Shown here piece after piece: positions 10,725 to 22,264 of a DNA stretch of 64,000 nucleotides. The DNA lies in contig NC_080717.1 of the NCBI RefSeq assembly GCF_019097595.1, positions 16,619,336-16,683,335 on the forward strand, in the 5' to 3' direction. The translations under genes were made by a program, and so were the position numbers. The stretch is from Hemibagrus wyckioides. Lineage: Eukaryota > Chordata > Actinopteri > Siluriformes > Bagridae. How positions within the stretch are numbered: the first letter of the stretch is position 1; each line of letters opens with the position of its first letter. The notes beneath the pieces were generated by a model. It saw only the letters and a list, made by a program, of their open reading frames with translations. It was not told the DNA's origin and did no database searches.

Positions 10725-11263
10725 ACACTGGTATATCCCTCCTCCTCCCTCCTTTATCAGACACAAACTCCCAGTTTCCTCATAGTGGATTTATCCACTG
10801 CTGAATAAAAAACAATAACAATATATTTTGTACGAAATAAAACCATAAAATAACTGAGTACGCATGTATGTAAATTAATTCTATATATGAGAAGCTTATA
10901 GAATTTATAACATATAGCATAGAGCATGAATGCGTAAGAGTAGCATGCAGTGCTTCTGATGGCTCGCAATTCCCAAACCATATTCTATATTGCGTTATTA
11001 CGTCACACTAATTTCAGAGAGATAATATAAGTACTGCCTTCAATATCCTAGCAACTCAAGATTATGTCTATATCTAAACAAAGTAAACAAAAAATGCACC
11101 CACCTAAAATATTTCCATAAATACTAATAATTTTGTCTTCAGCTGAAACATTTCAGTCATTAAGACTGACATACAATGTTACAAAACATGGTTAAACAAA
11201 TCAAGACAGAAACAAACATCTGGATGCCTAACAGATTTTTTTTACGCGCACAGACCACAGAGA

Positions 11264-11317
11264 TGACGTCACCACCGACCCTCCACCAATCAGAAACGTG
11301 CATACTGCACCTTATAA
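11264..11317 (+). promoter_or_regulatory. Core promoter elements of the her11-like gene
   Basis: A full palindromic CRE (TGACGTCA, 11264-11271), a CCAAT box (CCAATCAG, about 11285) and a TATA-like CTTATAAG (about 11310) lie in that order and with ordinary spacing about 95-145 bases before the start codon at 11409. This implies a 5' UTR of roughly 60-70 bases. Confidence 0.55.
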
Positions 11318-11408
11318 GATTCAGTCTCGGTCATTTCGACGCAGTTATTCATCAGAGTTTCGGGAAGATTCTTTACAAAGCAACAGTGTTCAGTTTGGAG
11401 CATCCGCC

Positions 11409-12721
11409 ATGGCTAAAACAGAAAATGGGAGACGAGTAAGTATGATTTCTCCTCTTGAATCAAAACCTCAACTCATCAACTCATTATTTTTTAGCCTACA
11501 TAGTTTCACATTGCATTCCTATTAGGCGACGTAGTGATGCTTTAAAATACAGCTTTAAACAGACGTTAACACATTTTAACTTGTCCTCATAGAAACTGAA
11601 GCCAGTGATTGAGAAGAAAAGAAGAGACCGAATCAATCAGAATCTTGCGGTGCTCAGGGATCTGCTGTTTAACAGCACCGCAGATACGGTAAGTAAACCG
11701 GAGGAAATGGCTTCAAAACACATTTCACTGTTTTGATATGGTCAGTTAACATTAGCTGTTTGTGTTATACATTCCACTCATTGTTTGTAGTATGCCTACA
11801 GCATACCTACCCTTATACCAAGTAATCTGCATTATTATTTTCACATTAATCTGAATTAGCAGGAATAACTTTTCTCTTTCCCTCTTCACACCACAGCGTT
11901 TACAAAACCCCAAACTGGAGAAAGCAGAAATTTTAGACCTCGCTGTTCAATATATTCGAAAGAACACACATGACAAAACAGATAAAAAAGGTATGTTCTA
12001 TTTTACTCTATTTATTCTATTTTCTTTCCCCCATTTCACTTCAAGTTGTATGCTATAAAAGATAAAAATCTTCTATTCTGTTGTTTAGCCCCCCCCCCCC
12101 CATTTAACACAACTTTTAATCTTCCCTCCTTCTGTAGGGTCTGTTAATCAGACGGTCATTGAAGTCACACATACTCAAACAAGCTCATCAAACCAGGTCT
12201 CTGCTGCTCCCACCCAGCAATGCGTTTCAGACTTTACTTCCTTTGTGGGACAGATGCACAACTTTGAGGGAGAGAAATCAAGAATGAGTCTGGAATACTA
12301 TCTGGATCACCATCGGGGTCATTCTCTCAGAGCTGGAAGAGAATTGGACATCAAATCACCCAACTCTCATACTAAATCTTGTTCATCTACCTCAGTGTCT
12401 CATTCCTACACACAAGATCTAATCTTCACTGATTCATCTTCAATTGCTTCTAAATCTGCTTGCCAAAATCCTATTGTCTTTACTACATCAGAAGAGCTCT
12501 CCCCTCCACCCTCTCCACTCTACCTACCATTTGCTCCCCCTGTGTCACCTCCATCATCCTCCTCCCCTCTATTTACAACATTCTCTGTCTGTAGTCCTGA
12601 AGGTTTACCTCAGCTACTACATCTTCATAAACCCAGAGCTCTCGCTACATCACTGTCTCTTAATTTTGACACAAGAGAAGTGTTCCATCCATCACAAACA
12701 ACATGGAGACCATGGAGCTGA
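11409..12721 (+). CDS. her11: Hairy/E(spl)-related bHLH repressor, her1/her11 type (4 exons, complete)
   Basis: Coding exons are 11409-11435, 11593-11688, 11897-11990 and 12138-12721, in frame throughout, giving 266 residues. The start sits in a good context (GCCATGG) and codes a nine-residue first exon. The bHLH spans exons 2-3: basic region KLKPVIEKKRRDRINQ, then NLAVLRDLLFNSTADT, then RLQNPKLEKAEILDLAVQYI. The tail is Ser/Pro-rich (for example SPPPSPLYLPFAPPVSPP) and ends WRPWS, the Groucho-recruiting tetrapeptide plus one residue. The Orange region is poorly conserved (around CVSDFTSFVGQM). Exon 2 is 96 bases in both her genes, with the same intron positions, so the two share ancestry. 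The likely role is as a DNA-binding transcriptional repressor of the somite clock. The her11 rather than her1 label rests on the fgf20 neighbourhood. Confidence 0.85.
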
Positions 12722-13003
12722 AATGGTATGGGGTACTTGTGTCGCAAGCTCCGACAGGACAAGTAATAAGAGGGTGCTTATAGCCACATCTACTGGACAG
12801 ATTTGGCAACTGATGACCAGAATATTTATAATCCAAAGTTCAATATCCCTTTGTAAGGCATTTCACTGTGTAACGTTCGTATGTAAACTATTTATCAACA
12901 AATGTGGATGCCTCTACACTGTTGTATTGTAAATATATAAATTGTAAATAGTATTTTACTGTAGTCACCACTAAGTATTCTTGATTCTTGAAAATACTTA
13001 ACA

Positions 13004-13009
13004 AATAAA
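13004..13009 (+). terminator. Polyadenylation signal of the her11-like gene
   Basis: AATAAA about 283 bases after the stop codon, followed by a T-rich region; the likely 3' end. Confidence 0.5.
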
Positions 13010-13278
13010 TGACAACTTTGTCTCCCATAATATATTTTCTTGTTGATTGTCTTAATATTAAAGCATTTAAATATACAAAATAAATATGTTTTACCATTAC
13101 AATTATAAAGTCAAAATAAACACTAGAAAATCATAATTCCTGTATATTATTCTATTATGTATATTATTTTCAGGAAATTAAAAAAAAAAATCACACTGCC
13201 CATGAAGTTAGGTGGGCTGGGAACAAAAATCAGCCAAAAAAAAATTTTGCTTTAAATTAATTTTAATTAATTGGCTAA

Positions 13279-13495
13279 TCCATGTCTTTATAAACCTTGC
13301 TTTGTGCACTGGTGTGCAGTCATGTTGGAACAGGAAGGGGTCATCCCCAAACTGTTTCTACAAAGCTGGGATCATAAAATTGTCCAAAATGTCTTGGTAT
13401 GCTGAAGCATCAAGAGTTCCTTTCACTGGAACTAAGGGGCAACACCTGAATTCAATGATTTGGAGGGGTGTCCCAAAACCTTTGCCAATATAGTG
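13279..13495. mobile_element. Tc1-derived MITE, 5'-truncated copy
   Basis: Closely matches the right-hand part of the element at 4120-4612 and ends in the same inverted repeat (TTTGCCAATATAGTG) followed by TA. The left end is missing. Confidence 0.8.
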
Positions 13496-13499
13496 TAGG

Positions 13500-13950
13500 T
13501 TAGCCAAGCAACCACATATCAACAACCTAGCAACTAACTGGCTTAGCCTATCAGACACCCACAACACCTAGTAACCAAATGGTTTTGCACAACACCACCC
13601 TAGAAATTCTCAGACGTAATAATGGCCGAATGACACCATTTTTCCCATAGCAACACCCTAGCAACGACCTGGAATATCATAGCAAACAAGTGATATATCA
13701 TAACAAATGTCTACCAACCCTATCAACTAAACTGGTTAGCATAGCAATGACCTAGCAGTGCCCTAGCAGCCAAGTGGAATATGGTGGGACCCACCTAACA
13801 TACTAGCAACCAACTGGGTTAGCAAAACCTAGTAACACCCTATGTTAGCAATCACTTTGCAACATTTTAGTACAACTAACCAGTTTAGCATAGATACGAC
13901 CAGGCAACTTTAAGCATGTTTCAACATTTTTAACATATTCAGCTTTTACG
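13500..13950. repeat. Degenerate minisatellite with CTAGCAAC-type units
   Basis: Repeated variants of CCTAGCAAC, TAGCAACCAACTGG and GGTTAGCATAGCAA are spread over about 450 bases with irregular spacing. It looks like an old tandem array, abutting the MITE. Confidence 0.7.
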
Positions 13951-16155
13951 CATAATAAAATTTAACGACTTCATGATGGCCAATCCTCTCCTGCAAAACA
14001 GCACGTGCAATACTTAAAGCCCATAAGCCTTAGCAAGACATTGAAACTTGTGCCTTATTTGCCTTTGCTGCCACCTTGTGTTCACTACAAGCATACATAA
14101 TGTAGTTCTAACAGATAATATGCTTCTTAAATGATCATGATTTACCCAAATCTAAGACGATGGTTTGCCCAAACCAAACAGTGAAAGAAGGTTTATGCAA
14201 ATATAATGTTAGTTGACGTCAGAAAGAAATGCATGGCCTATTGAACCAGTCTGTAAGCTGCAATTTGAATCTGCATATACTAACTCAAAAGTATTAACAA
14301 TAATTCATAAAATAAAGAGTATATTCGGTATCGACAATAAATTCATTACATTTAAAAAGCATCCATGTCAAGATGGCCACCATAGTACAGACTCAGGTTT
14401 GTAGGGAATCTTAAGAGAGACTGGTACTTAAAATATCTAATGGAATCCAAACTGGCAACACTGGGGTGAATGGTAAATGATATATCATTTCAGTTATCCA
14501 ATCCTAAATATGTCAACATTTTCTTTTACTGTTAACATAAAATGACTGTGGTCAGCAGAGGGCACCCTCACATAGAAAAAGGCTATAAATTCAAGCGACT
14601 TCAGGATAATCACTTCACAGAGTAACGCACTCTCAAAAACATAGGGCTCGGCATTGTTGCTGTCCTGACTGGCCTTCTGGCAATAAGCCAAATACTCAAG
14701 ACATCTCTCTTTTATAAATGACAGTATTTCTCTCACACTCTTTCAGCTGGGGATAAGTGTGTGCCCTGTTCCTTATCTGCTGCTCACATCTCTATTACAA
14801 GGCCTGAATATTTTCTGCACCAGGCACCAAGGGATTTACCTGAAGAAAACAGGCTCTATGACATGATAGAACATGTCTTCGGATAATGGTTATTTCTTTT
14901 TTTCTGCCTTTCTGCCTCCTCTTCTCTCATCTTCATGTTCAGAAGCGTCTCTCTGTAGTAGTGCCATTTCTTCTGAGGTAGCTATTGTTCATTGTAAGGC
15001 AAGCAAGGAGGCATAGCATGGCAAGTTTTGCTTTTCTCCAGTGTCTACTCCAACTCCAGCACAGCAAAAATTATAGATCCCTCAGACACAGTAGATGAAT
15101 GCTTCCAAAATAATAATTATTATGAAGAGTGTGTTGAGAAAAGAAACCACATTGAGAAAAGGTACATAACAATTTCTTAAATACCCATAGATTTATCAGG
15201 ACACACTGATTGCAGCTAATCTTGTTCGTCACAGCTACTTTAATGCTGACTGTAACCCATGCATTCCTGATTTGGCCCAAACAGGGAGTGACTTAAAGAA
15301 AACACTGAGGAGGAACCAACCCTGGAGAACCAACCCATTGCTTTTGTCATGGTTTATTGGGCTCAGAGCTAAATACATTTGTGTTGGCACATCTCGAAAG
15401 CAATTTGTTGAGGCAGAGCCGCTGTCAAACATTTCCATCACACGTGCACACACTTGCACATGTTGGATGTTGAATGCATGCACAAATAACATTTCATCGG
15501 ATGCATTTTTCAAAATATACACATTTAGCCAGATTGGCTGGAACTCACCTGTACTTTTAACAAAAAAAAGTCAAGTAAAGGTTTAAAAAAGGATCATACA
15601 ATGGTGCATATCTCTTTCCAATATTCTGATTTATTTCAGATTAACAGACAGTAATCAGGAAATGCCTAAGGCAATGGGATATAGTGTTTAAGGAGTGTGG
15701 CTGGCTGAACACACCTACATTCGAGAACCTTGCATATTTTAGCCCGCAATCTCAGTCTAGTCAAATGAATACAACAGGTATTCAAACATGCTATTTTCCA
15801 GCAATCTAAAAACTTTTAAGTATTAATGCATTCTACTTCCTTGTAAGCCTGACGATAGTGCCTGGTTAAGAGAGAGCAAAGTGGTCATTTTCATTTCCTC
15901 ATTCTACAGATTCAAAGTATTTAATTATTAAGAGGTGCAAGATTACAGTGGTGGTTAGTCTTAGGAAAGGCTAAGCTCAGGTAATGCTGAATCAACTTTC
16001 TGAGAGCAAACAAATAATATTTATTTCAACCTGCAGTAATGCATATTGTGACGTTTGTATTTATAAAGAATTATCTGGTGTGGTAACTACATACATATAT
16101 GGCTGTCCAGGAGGAACAACCAAATATATTTTTTCTCAACTGTACAGTATATAAT
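13951..16155. other. Intergenic, no gene recognised
   Basis: Non-coding by inspection; open frames are short and show no family similarity. A CTCF-like site lies at 14552-14566. Confidence 0.5.
14552..14566 (+). promoter_or_regulatory. CTCF-like binding site
   Basis: TCAGCAGAGGGCACC fits the CTCF core (CCASYAGRKGGCRS) except for the first base. It lies in the desert between the her genes and fgf20, where an insulator would make sense. Motif match only. Confidence 0.35.
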
Positions 16156-16156
16156 C

Positions 16157-16238
16157 TATTTATATTTATATTTATATTTATATTTATATTTATATTTATA
16201 TTTATATTTATATTTATATTTATATTTATATTTATATA
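16157..16238. repeat. (TTTATA)n microsatellite
   Basis: About 13 hexanucleotide units. Confidence 0.95.
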
Positions 16239-18055
16239 CAAGGAATGTTTTACCTAACTCTGAAAACGATATGTGGTGTATGTGGTGTAGCACCATGTAA
16301 TATTTCAGTATTTAGATAACTCTCTGAAGATATGGGTTTTTGGATTCAGCCTAAATGGACACAGTGCAGGAAGACACTCAAGAATGTCGATCTGTCGCTA
16401 CCCACAACTAAACACCATTTTCCCCTCTTTCATTTCTCTCCCCCCCCCACTGCAAAGAGGGCTTTGAAGTCATCAGAGAAAGAAGACTGTAGCAAAATTA
16501 CCCACAGTCTGGAGCATTTTTTTTAACATAAGTCTGAAGGGGCGGGAGAACCACTTTTCCTCGCAGCTCGGCTGGGAGCGTTTAATCTCAGGCCACAAGA
16601 GACAGCAGCGCTGACAGACTGACAGGACTACTGGACATGAATTCAGGGAGCTGTGAGGGCCTTAGTGGCTCCCAGAGCATATTTCCACTGTCCATGCATC
16701 ACCACACGAGTAAACACACCACAATGTGGTGCCTTGGTGATGAGCAGAGCTTGGGCCAAAAAGTTCTACTCATTTAGTCTGCAAGTCCCTGTGACAATAA
16801 TCCCCATAATCAAATTTAATAAGATATAAATATACTCTTCTATTGATCTAGACACTTTGAACATATCTGAGCAATACTAAGGGCTGAAGCTATTTTCATT
16901 TTTACTAAAAATATTTACATTCTCGCTAAAGAATCCTACTTGATTATCTCCTTATATTTCTAGTGGAGTTTAGGTAAATTTTTATCCTCTTACAATAAAA
17001 CTGGAACCATCGAGACATTCATAAGAATGTTGGCTATATCAGAGCTCTTTTAAAATGCTTAAATAACTGCTCATAGGCAAAGTAGTTATTTAAAGTATTA
17101 TGTAGGCAGGGTCCTCTCCCAGTTCTGCAACCCATAGTTAATAGATACTGTATCTGCCTCTGGTCCTTGATAGTCAAAACAAAGATTACTTAACAATAGC
17201 TTTGGAGAGCCAGCGTTGTGGTATTAAGACACTATTTTAGCACTTTGATTCTGTTGAATCATAACTTTCAATAGCCTACTGTGTGATTTCTCTGTATTAA
17301 CTTTTAGAGTCTATTGTTAGAAGGCATTTCATTGATGTACAGAAATAAACATTTTCATAACTTTCACTGCTTTTATTTTTTTTCTAGAAAAATCAAGAAT
17401 AAGTATAAACTATATATCAATATAGAGAATAAATTATGTAAGTATTTGCTGCTTGTTCTCATAAAACTTTTACAGATATATGAGTGTGGCCCTTAGATAT
17501 TTTACAAGTTATGCCTTGAGGTTATATATTAGAAGAGCGGTCGTGTTTAGAAGCAGTAGTACTTTGCTGCCTTGCCTGACCCAGCTCCCCTCTGCCATGG
17601 GTGGGCTGTGACCCAGCTAGCCTGCAGCCATGCTTACATAAAAAAAACCTCTGCACTGCACTCTTGTAATCCTTCAGGATGCACTTCACTTCAGTTAGAA
17701 GGTTACACCCCTCTCCCCCTTTTTCCTCTAACCCCCTTAGTAAAATCAGGAAAAACTTAACATGTCAAAGGTTGACACAAAAAAACCTGATGGCAGTTAT
17801 TTCTGGTGGCTAAATATATATAGGGAGAAAATAGTTTACTTTCTAAAGTGCCACTCAGTGGAGCACATTAGTGTCATTTAAACTACCCTAAACAGAGAAG
17901 AAAAAGCATAAAATGCATTCTGCAGATTAAAAAAAACCTAAGCTTTTTTCTTGTAAAATATGTATTTGCCTTTTCATTAGAATAATTTTTTTATATTTCA
18001 TTATTAAATATTGAAAGAATTTATTTCATACTATCTAAATTATAAATAATGTTGC
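16239..18055. other. Intergenic with one GC-richer block
   Basis: No gene seen. The stretch 16530-16760 is GC-richer and non-repetitive (GGGGCGGG at about 16540, CAGCAGCGCTGACAGACTGACAG near 16603), which is a possible conserved non-coding element. The rest is AT-rich. Confidence 0.4.
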
Positions 18056-18059
18056 ACCT

Positions 18060-20050
18060 GACTCTTACCTTTAATCTTGCAGATGGCAAGCACACAACTT
18101 GGCTCAACATCAACATTTTGGGCTGGCCTAGGTATGTGGGTGGCCCTGTCACCATATGCTCCCCTGCAGACCCCATCCCTAGGTGTAGCTTCACAGGGTA
18201 TACATCAGGGTATGCATCTTTCATGGATGGTCTTTAGGTTTGTTATTTGCCTGACCTCTCCTCCTAAATCTTTTATCCAATGGAAGCCCTACTGGTAGCA
18301 TTAAGTTCCCAGTGTCAAAGCATTGAAATTTGACAAATTACACGAGGTCCATCACATACAAAACACATCATGGGGTCTGTCCTGGGGGAGGTCTCTCTCC
18401 TACACTATAGAAAGAGGGGCAATTTGATCACCACTTGCTGGTTAGTTAAATTTGCTGCACAGGCCTCTGGCCAGATTTACCTGGTAAACACAGGAGAAAT
18501 TAACTTGTTTGCAATCACGTGGCAGAAGCTTTTGTGAGAGACTAATTTAACTCCCACCTCGAAAGGGACTTATCCCTTTTACCAAGATAAGGTTGGTGAG
18601 ACATTGAATGTGAAAGGGTCATGTTCAAGTCTGCAGTTGCAGAGGCAAAAGCAAGAAGCTTGGCCAGAAATCTATCACTGCCCTAGGATTTGCTAGTGGA
18701 CACCACTGGGGAGGGAACTCATTAAGTTCGGGGTAATGCACACAGAGGGATCTTCTGATTGAATTGATGGGTCTAAGAGAGCCAGAAGGGCTGCAGCAAA
18801 AGCAGCTGCACAAGCAGGGGCCTCAAACATGTTCTGGAAAATCATTCTCGACCACAAGATGGGGAAAAAAGCAATGCACAATCTTTTCTAGACAAATGCT
18901 GGAAAACTTTGACTTTTACTTGATCTATATTGTTCAGTAATGGAAGGGACACTTAGATGATGGAAAAACTCTAAGAACATGTTTTTGTTCTCCATCTCAT
19001 CTTTGTTGCTCAGGTTACTATGGCAGTTAGATCATTTCAAGGTGGTAGGGGTGGATGAGTTTTGGCCATGATGAGATGTGGTGAAACCTGGACAAGGTTT
19101 GGGTTGTGTTTTTAACATGCCTATTCAATGTTGCATGGACATCTGGGGCTCTACTGGGACGGTAGTCCCTATTTTTAAAAAAATAGAATAAAATATAACT
19201 TTCAGTTATAGTGTAATCAGTCTTCAGAGGAAAAGTCTATTTCAGAGTTCTGGAGAGGACACTCTATCTGATAGTTGGAGAAGTTCTAGGAGAAACAGCT
19301 ATGGGTTTGCTCAGACTGTGGAACTATGGACCAGCTCTTTATTCTTGCACAGCTTTATGAGGGGTCTTTGGAGTATGCTAATCCAATTTGTGTTTTATTG
19401 ATTTGGAAGGTGCTTCAGGAGTATGGGATATTTGGGTCAATATGTCTTAAAATCCAGGCTCCCATTTGAGTAGAATTATGTTTTCATTTTTATCAGCAAG
19501 TTTTTCAGACACCATCAAGTATGTGTTCTTAACTTGTGTGAAGTAGAGTGGGCCAATAGCAGCAAGTCTGAGACCATAGTTCTTCACAGGAAAAGTGTGT
19601 AATGCTTCCTTCCATTGAGAGGCCTTGTCATTGGTGGGGTTGCAGTACTTTGGGACCTTATTCATCATTGATGTTAAAAATGCTTGATAAACTGAATTGT
19701 TTGTTGTAGTGGTCTGTGGTGATGTAATAGATTTTTGGATAAAAAGCTTTCTGTTTTCTAAGCCTACGTCTCTATCCTCACGAATGGCCTCAAGTTGTGG
19801 GTTTTGACTGAAAGAATAAGGATGAGAGTACAGGCAATGTAAATGAAGTCGAGAATTTTGGCAATATGGGCTTCCCATTTGAAGGAGACCAGTGAGTAGA
19901 CCCAGAACCAACAATAAAATTTACTGTGTATCTCACAGTGGGTTTGTGATTGTCTGGGGATCCTACAGGAGTTTAAATTTGTGGTAAGTTGATAGAGAAT
20001 TTTGGACTGATCTCAGCCTGCTGCCACTGAATACCATCAAGCGCAAAGAA
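18060..20050 (+). mobile_element. Decayed non-LTR retrotransposon (LINE), 5'-truncated
   Basis: On the plus strand, pieces appear in the order expected of a teleost LINE ORF2: the linker before the reverse transcriptase (about 18520-18740), the start of the RT domain (about 19130-19290, including CGGTAGTCCCTATTTTT), the conserved RT stretch with TGGACCAGCTCTTTATTCTTG (19328), a later RT/thumb region (about 19555-19620), and the 3' end with GGGATCCTACAGGAGTTT (19958). Frameshifts, stops and an internal deletion near 19400 remove all function. The first 300 bases are assigned less surely. The minus-strand open frame at 19447-19914 lies antisense inside this remnant. Confidence 0.7.
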
Positions 20051-22182
20051 AACGAATAAATGAACAAATAATGCTGCCAACAGGCACACTTAACTTGTGT
20101 GGGATGAAAATGTATGGCTAGAGCAATGTTATTTTTTCAAAAGAAACATATATGGTATTTAAAACACTTGGCACAAAAGAGGGGTTTCCCAAAGTAGCAC
20201 CTGATAAATCCATGTACACACAAGTTAGTCACAGAGCAAACATGTATGTTGGAAGTGAGCCAAACACTGATTGCTTTTATTATATTGTTGCAACACACAT
20301 GTATTACCAAGTTAAATAGCTCAAAGAGTTTGTAACAGCATTTCAGGTGCTTATCTGATTACTGCAGGGTAATATATGGTTTAAATATAATCATATTTAA
20401 AACTGTAATATATAATTTTATATCTGTGCAGAAAGGGAGTGGCATTAAAAAAGAAGATTACATATAAGTTTACAAGACTACAATACATTCTATTACTTAA
20501 GCCTGTAATTTATGAGGCAATAAAATATTTGTAACAGTTATGTGACACATCAGCATCAATGCTACAGAAGAAGCACAACCTCACTGCTACCACAGTTTAA
20601 CTGTGAAAATAATGTTTGTGTGTCATGCATGAATGACTGATTACACAAGTTTGAGGTGGGGTTGGAAGTTAATTAATGAGCATGAAGGTTTAGTCTGCTT
20701 TGGAAATGTGTAATGGTAGTTGAATCTTTCACACCTTCCGATAACAGATGTTGAAATGCAACATTGATAAATAGCTTTTTGAGAAGCTTTCCATGTCTGT
20801 AGGTCTACATTTCCGGCAAATGCACATAGGTATACAGATTACAATGGACAATCAGTAATGGGAAACTCAGTTCCTGTAATTAAACTTAACAATGCATTGA
20901 AACTTCATAAACAATCAATAATCTACAAGACAGGAATATACAATGTCTATTCTGACAATACATTTCATGTAGGGCATTCAGTGTCAAAGGTAGCGTGACA
21001 GTGTGTGTGTGGTTCTTATGATCTATGACAAACTCTTTGTTCCACCTTTTTTTTTAACCAAGGTGAAAACAGAAAGATATTATCTATGGATAAAGGCAAG
21101 GATCATTATGGAGTATTCAGACGTAATGAGTGGACCACCAAGCAAAGATCTTCATGGAGGAATACAGGCAAAATGATATGAGCCCAGTTCTTCATGTTAA
21201 GATACTGAAGATCAAGCTCTCCTTGGCAGAAGCAAAGACAGAGACAAACAAAGATACTGTGGCACTTTGTGTCAGTTAGATATGGTGATAGAACATAATG
21301 ATAAGTATCATGAAAGAACCTCATCCTTGATGTTTTTTTTATTTTTTTTTTTATAATCGTTTCTCCCACACCACCACCATAATCATGACAGACGAACTTT
21401 AAGAACTGAAGAGTTGGCAGAGAAATAGACATGTTTGGTTGACAGGCAAAGTTTTAGCAATTGACAGGACAGAGACATAGGTGAAAAAAGTGAAACTGAT
21501 GAGTTTGCACACGCATGTGCAACAAATAATCTATTCTTATATACGATTTAACGTGTATAGAAAATCAAATATTTAAAACCATATTTTCACTTTTCTTTAG
21601 GAGATGGCACAAAGATAAGGGTACTACAGAGACCGCAGAATCATATTCATAAGCATGCATCATTTTAATCATGTTGCATAAATTAAAGAACATAAAAAGA
21701 CAACAAAGATAATGGACATGCAGTGTTACCTTAGAACATGTGCCTATATTGATTAACTTATTTTTAATTGTTTTTCCCCACAATCAGTCTTTACAGATCA
21801 AAATCTATTTAGAATTCTACATGAAGCATAATTCTATTTTTTTTTTCTAATCTAGGAAAGTGTTAGCTTAGACCATTAATAATAATCAGTTTCAGGAGCA
21901 TCTTTATTATAAAATGATAAAAGTCTTTATTATAAAAGGATCTAAAAGTCAAAGCAAAATAAAATAAAAAAAAATCAAACCAAAACAACAACAACAAACA
22001 AAAAAACAACAATCTTGCCTATGTGCATACAAATGTATAATACTTTGAAAAAAGGAGACGCTTTCTAAGATGCTGTTGTGCTGCACAGGTGAAATAACAG
22101 ACTCAAAAATATTATTTTTAGTTAACAGTATTGCACTTCACTTTCCTATGCAATGCAAAATGCAACAGATAATAACAAACAA
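20051..22182. other. Intergenic, no gene recognised
   Basis: AT-rich single-copy-looking DNA with short T- and A-runs; no coding similarity or RNA gene seen. Confidence 0.45.
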
Positions 22183-22183
22183 C

Positions 22184-22184
22184 A

Positions 22185-22258
<74 letters not shown>

Positions 22259-22259
22259 C
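22184..22259. repeat. (ATT)n microsatellite
   Basis: About 25 ATT units; it produces spurious poly-Tyr and poly-Ile frames on the two strands. Confidence 0.95.
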
Positions 22260-22264
22260 ATTAT

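Larger units (their letters stand above)
8755..11408. promoter_or_regulatory. Shared upstream region of the divergent her genes
   Basis: 2.65 kb between the two start codons with no credible coding frame. On the minus-gene side there is a CCAAT box (reads CCAATAG at about 8874) and a TATA-like stretch near 8830. On the plus-gene side there are a CRE, a CCAAT box and a TATA-like CTTATAAG. CACGTG E-boxes lie at 9784 and 10611, a RBPJ-like TTCCCAC at 10377, and a duplicated block at about 9575-9760 and 10560-10750. In the zebrafish her1/her7 pair the shared region carries clock enhancers bound by Her proteins, Notch effectors and T-box factors; the same use here is inference. Confidence 0.6.

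Noticed and set aside
12444..12932. 162-codon plus-strand frame overlapping the her11-like last exon
   Set aside because: Out of frame with the WRPW-coding exon; its content follows from the Pro/Ser-rich codons of the real gene.
13500..13950. Regularly spaced short repeats resembling a CRISPR array
   Set aside because: Units are degenerate and irregular, and the genome is a vertebrate; this is a minisatellite.
15235..15586. Overlapping open frames of about 100 codons on both strands
   Set aside because: Mutual shadows with no splice context or family similarity.
19447..19914. 155-codon open frame on the minus strand
   Set aside because: It lies antisense inside the LINE remnant and has no similarity of its own.
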